NCBI GenBank assembly: GCA_964357925.1
Contig: CAYHMW010000021.1
Span: 1-15,265 of the forward strand
Source of the DNA: CAYHMW01 sp964357925
GTDB taxonomy: Bacteria; Patescibacteriota; Microgenomatia; UBA8517
Length of the DNA: 15,265 nucleotides
Direction: 5' to 3'
The notes beneath the pieces are model-generated. The model was not told where the DNA came from and did not search any database. It saw nothing but the letters and a program-made list of their open reading frames with translations. Both the position numbers and the translations under genes were made by a program. Below, in pieces: positions 12,764 through 15,265 of the stretch (positions within the stretch are counted from its first letter, which is position 1; each line of letters starts with the position of its first letter).

Positions 12764-13146
12764 GCTATCTTGATACCAACTACCTCGTCCGGTACTTTAC
12801 AAACGACATTCCCAAACTCGCAGAAGTTGCTAAAAAAGTTATTGAGAAAGGCAAAAACCTTTATATCCCCCAAATAGTTCTTGCTGAAACAGTATATATT
12901 CTCGAAAACGACTACAAATCCTCAAAACAAGAAGTGTGTCGCGTAATGTTAGTTATCCTAAAGCAAGACAATATCACAACACCAAAATTTTCCCTTCAAG
13001 CATTTGACATTTATCAAAAAGAAAATATCGACTTCTACGACTGCTTAGTAATTGCAGAGGCGTTAAGCAGTAAAGGCAAACTCCACACCTTCGACAAAAA
13101 AATGATGAAGGTCTATAAAAAATATTTTACTTCTTCTGAAGCTTAA
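12760..13146 (+). CDS. PIN-domain toxin (VapC-like)
   Basis: This 128-aa PIN-domain protein is a presumed RNase toxin. Acidic residues are D5 in YLDTNYLVRYF, E43 in LAETVYIL, D94 (with D91) in DFYDCLVIAEAL, and D112 in HTFDKKM. It is coupled by ATGA to the antitoxin. Its last 20 bases overlap the 3' end of the DNA ligase gene, which runs the other way, so neither gene has room for a terminator of its own between them. Confidence 0.88.
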   Translation: MSYLDTNYLVRYFTNDIPKLAEVAKKVIEKGKNLYIPQIVLAETVYILENDYKSSKQEVCRVMLVILKQDNITTPKFSLQAFDIYQKENIDFYDCLVIAEALSSKGKLHTFDKKMMKVYKKYFTSSEA

Positions 13147-14845
13147 ATAAATCCTTCAACTCCCTCAATGTTGTCGCTTGCTTGGGAGACTTATCATCTC
13201 TAAATTTAATTAACCTCGGGAACCTCAAAGCATACCCTGCAGTATGTTTATTCTCTGGAGAAACCGTAACCTCATCGGCTGCAAGTTCAACCACAACCTC
13301 TGGCCTCACCCAAAAATCAGGCGTCAAATCTTTAGTAACGCTATATTCCTTCGGCATATCCTTCACTTTAATTTTGGAAAGCCTTTTGGCAAGCTCCTGA
13401 AATTGCTCATCAGTAAGTCCCGTCCCAACCTTACTAATACTTAAAATTTGTTCTCCTGAAGACGCACCCACCAAAAATTGTCCTATCCCAAAGCTTGCCC
13501 TCTTCCCTTTTCCTTGTGTATACCCCATCACAACAGCATCAACGGTATCAGAAAGCCTAGCATAAGCTTCCTCCACTTCCTTCATCTTTACCCACCGCCA
13601 CCCAGTTCTTCCCGGAACGTAGGTACTATCAACTTTCTTCACAATTACTCCCTCAAGTCCTTTTGCCAATAGTTCCTCATGTTTTTTGCGAATAACTTCA
13701 GGGTCTCGGGTCACAATACTCTCATCGATAAGAAGAAGTGAATTTTTCTTAACAATCTTCGACAAAGCTTCTCGGCGAAGAGAATAAGGCTCATTCATAT
13801 AACTCTTACCGTCACACATAAGGACATCAAACACCTGAAACTTAAGCGGGATCTCCTTTGCAGTCTCCAAAACATCATGTTTTCTTCTCCTCTGAATGGT
13901 CTTCTGGAAATCCATAATTCGCTCAGTCTTAGGATCCACCCCCACAGCCTCTGAATCCAAAATAAGCTCATTAGCATTAACATATTTACCCATATCTTGG
14001 ATCTCCGTAAACATTTCACCAACATCATTTAAATTGCGAGTGAACACTTTCACAGGTTTCCCTTTCTTAAAATGAATCAAAGCACGCAGTCCATCAAACT
14101 TCGGCTCAACAGCAACCTCCCCCATCTTTTTAATCATCTCAGTCGTCGACTTCAATCTTTGGGCAAGCATCGGCATAACAGGCACAAATACTTTTGGAGT
14201 TATTTTCTTTGCCAATTCTTTCACTCCCTTTTCCTTAATCTCGGCAGCCAAACTCCCAACATCAGGTAATACCTGATAAGCCTCCTCAATTCCCTTTTTC
14301 GCACTTTTGTCCCCCGCCACCATAAATGACAGAGCATCAATAACTGTTTTATCAGAAAACCCAAGTCGCAAATTCCCAACAGGAATTCTTGCAATATATC
14401 TCGCCGACAAAGAATCAACCTTGGACAAAAGCTTGGCAATTCCATCTACTTTTTCTTCCTGACTGCCCTCCCCCGCAAGCATCGCAATCCTTAAAAGTTC
14501 TGCATGCACATCGTTGACTGACAAGACGCCATCTTCCCCCATTCTTAGGCTTAAACTTTCAGCCACGAGTCCAATATCTCCCTTCGCCTTATATAATTTC
14601 TTAACCTCTTCCACGTCTTTTTCATGCGCTTGTACAATTGCTCGAATCATCATTTGCTCAGCTATATTAAAGACCTTCCCTTCATAAGGGGCAGCCAACC
14701 CCCCAAGAATCAGATAAACCACATTTTTAATTTCAGAAGCGTCACTTTCATTAAATAAATCAGCCAAAATCGCAGTAATTTCATTTCTGGAAGCAGTGCT
14801 TTCAAGTTTCGAGAGGTAGGCAGAAAGCTCGCTAAATTTCATCAT
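13127..14845 (-). CDS. lig: ATP-dependent DNA ligase, archaeal/eukaryotic (LigI) type
   Basis: This 572-aa enzyme seals nicks in DNA through an enzyme-AMP intermediate. An alpha-helical DNA-binding domain (about 1-215) includes the conserved IARIPVGNLRLGFSDKTVID region. The nucleotidyltransferase domain has motif I EPKFDGLR (K249 takes AMP), TRNLNDV (269-275), motif III LDSEAV (296-301), motif IIIa FQVFDVL (336-342), motif IV LEGVIVKK (397-404), and motif V WRWVKMK (416-422). The OB-fold domain ends with RFPRLIKFRDDKSP (541-554), the signature of archaeal and eukaryotic replicative-type ligases. This differs from NAD-dependent bacterial LigA and from the short LigC/LigD enzymes. The first of two adjacent ATGs is in the ATGA overlap with the small membrane gene upstream. 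A repair role beside a LigA elsewhere is likely but cannot be judged here. Confidence 0.94.
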   Translation of the reverse strand: MMKFSELSAYLSKLESTASRNEITAILADLFNESDASEIKNVVYLILGGLAAPYEGKVFNIAEQMMIRAIVQAHEKDVEEVKKLYKAKGDIGLVAESLSLRMGEDGVLSVNDVHAELLRIAMLAGEGSQEEKVDGIAKLLSKVDSLSARYIARIPVGNLRLGFSDKTVIDALSFMVAGDKSAKKGIEEAYQVLPDVGSLAAEIKEKGVKELAKKITPKVFVPVMPMLAQRLKSTTEMIKKMGEVAVEPKFDGLRALIHFKKGKPVKVFTRNLNDVGEMFTEIQDMGKYVNANELILDSEAVGVDPKTERIMDFQKTIQRRRKHDVLETAKEIPLKFQVFDVLMCDGKSYMNEPYSLRREALSKIVKKNSLLLIDESIVTRDPEVIRKKHEELLAKGLEGVIVKKVDSTYVPGRTGWRWVKMKEVEEAYARLSDTVDAVVMGYTQGKGKRASFGIGQFLVGASSGEQILSISKVGTGLTDEQFQELAKRLSKIKVKDMPKEYSVTKDLTPDFWVRPEVVVELAADEVTVSPENKHTAGYALRFPRLIKFRDDKSPKQATTLRELKDLFKLQKK

Positions 14846-15039
14846 TTAGCCAACAAACTCGAGAAGAAAAAGAAGGTAAAGCCCACCACAAACAAAAACA
14901 AAAACCCAAAGAAAATATTTAAAACTCCATACATCTCATGATGCACCACTTTATTGACGCCCTCCCCAACGAGGGTAACACCAAATAAAGTTGGTAAGAC
15001 AAGAATCATATATAGAAATCTTGGATCGGACAGTATCAT
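14842..15039 (-). CDS. small two-helix membrane protein
   Basis: This 65-aa protein consists almost wholly of two hydrophobic segments (about 8-28 and 38-62) joined by a polar stretch, GEGVNKVVHHEMYG. I chose the ATG at 15039; a TTG 24 bases further upstream is in frame but less likely. No family is recognised. It is coupled to the DNA ligase gene by an ATGA overlap, which argues it is really translated. Confidence 0.6.
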   Translation of the reverse strand: MILSDPRFLYMILVLPTLFGVTLVGEGVNKVVHHEMYGVLNIFFGFLFLFVVGFTFFFFSSLLAK

Positions 15040-15078
15040 AAATTTAAAGTTAATTTTTAACAACGCGTCAGCGGTGCC

Positions 15079-15103
15079 AAGAAATTAGCTCGCCTAATTT
15101 CTT
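15079..15103. repeat. 10-bp perfect inverted repeat at the stop codon of the winged-helix gene
   Basis: AAGAAATTAG (15079-15088) and CTAATTTCTT (15094-15103) form a perfect 10-bp stem with a 5-base loop. The TAG stop of the gene to its right lies inside the stem. No T-run follows on the minus strand, so it is not a textbook terminator. It may stabilise the 3' end or be a binding site. Confidence 0.6.
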
Positions 15104-15265
15104 ATTACGTAACGGGAAGCCTTTGTACTTCCCTCCTTATCGATTATACCTTTCTTCAATAGATCTTTCAGGTCCCGAAGTATCGTATCATCAGATATCA
15201 TAGGAAGAACATCCTTAAGCTCACCCATAATACCCCCACCCTTATCACTTAAGTACTCAATAAGC
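15094..15265 (-). CDS. winged-helix protein, C-terminal fragment
   Basis: The last 56 residues of a protein entering from the right edge end in TAG at 15096-15094. They read LIEYLSDKGGGIMGELKDVL, then SDDTILRDLKDLLKKGIIDK and EGSTKASRYVI. This is the helix-turn-helix plus wing pattern (T-x-x-RDL-x-x-L-x-x-KGI...G...Y) seen in DeoR-like regulators and at the C-terminus of Fic and AlbA_2-type proteins. Which of these it belongs to depends on the part outside the window. It runs in the same direction as the ligase unit, 54 bases upstream of the small membrane gene. Confidence 0.7.
   Translation of the reverse strand, partial: LIEYLSDKGGGIMGELKDVLPMISDDTILRDLKDLLKKGIIDKEGSTKASRYVIRN

Noticed and set aside
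13127..13146. Bidirectional terminator between the second toxin and the ligase
   Set aside because: Only a 4-bp CTTC/GAAG stem is visible within the 20-base overlap of the two genes.

Overview
The window looks like a piece of a compact, low-GC bacterial genome. My best guess is a member of the Candidate Phyla Radiation (Patescibacteria). Several things point that way. Most genes share one strand and overlap by 1 to 26 bases. Shine-Dalgarno sequences are scarce. The peptidyl-tRNA hydrolase is of the bacterial type but shortened. An archaeal/eukaryotic-type ATP-dependent DNA ligase is present, and promoters are of sigma-70 type. The genetic code is standard: at least seven genes end in TGA, several of them in tight ATGA overlaps. 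The placement is inference from gene content, not from a marker gene.

Layout, read mainly on the minus strand. The left edge holds the start of a thioredoxin gene whose active-site motif CGPC reads CGP-TGA, with the reading frame intact on both sides. Next to it is an alpha-glucan block: ROK sugar kinase and GH15 glucoamylase-like enzyme (212-3051, coupled by TAATG), then GH57 amylase-like enzyme and GT4 glycogen-synthase-like glycosyltransferase (4565-6969, again TAATG). Together these could build and trim an intracellular glucan and return glucose to glycolysis. The block is split at 3052-4564 by two intrusions: a VapBC-type AbrB/PIN pair, and a GC-rich plus-strand gene of unknown function. 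That gene has its own consensus promoter, Shine-Dalgarno and terminator, and is flanked by palindromic GTCATTGCGAG repeats.

From 7042 to 8936 lies a minus-strand run: Tic20/DUF4870-like membrane protein, compact Pth, a small basic protein, a broken alkyltransferase-like gene, and a YdjM-like membrane protein. From Pth onward the genes overlap. The alkyltransferase-like gene has lost its PCHR centre in an out-of-frame deletion. A calcium module follows: a CaCA-type antiporter directly abutting a P-type Ca2+-ATPase (8947-12414). A second AbrB/PIN pair is divergent from the ATPase. The right end has the DNA ligase with a small membrane protein upstream, and the C-terminus of a winged-helix protein at the edge.

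Four native genes (thioredoxin, both antitoxins, the Tic20-like gene) have a good -10 hexamer only 6-10 bases before ATG, which predicts leaderless or nearly leaderless mRNAs. The GC-rich cassette gene instead has a leader of about 49 bases with GGAG. No tRNA, rRNA, CRISPR array or transposase was seen, and no gene-free stretch exceeds 300 bases.
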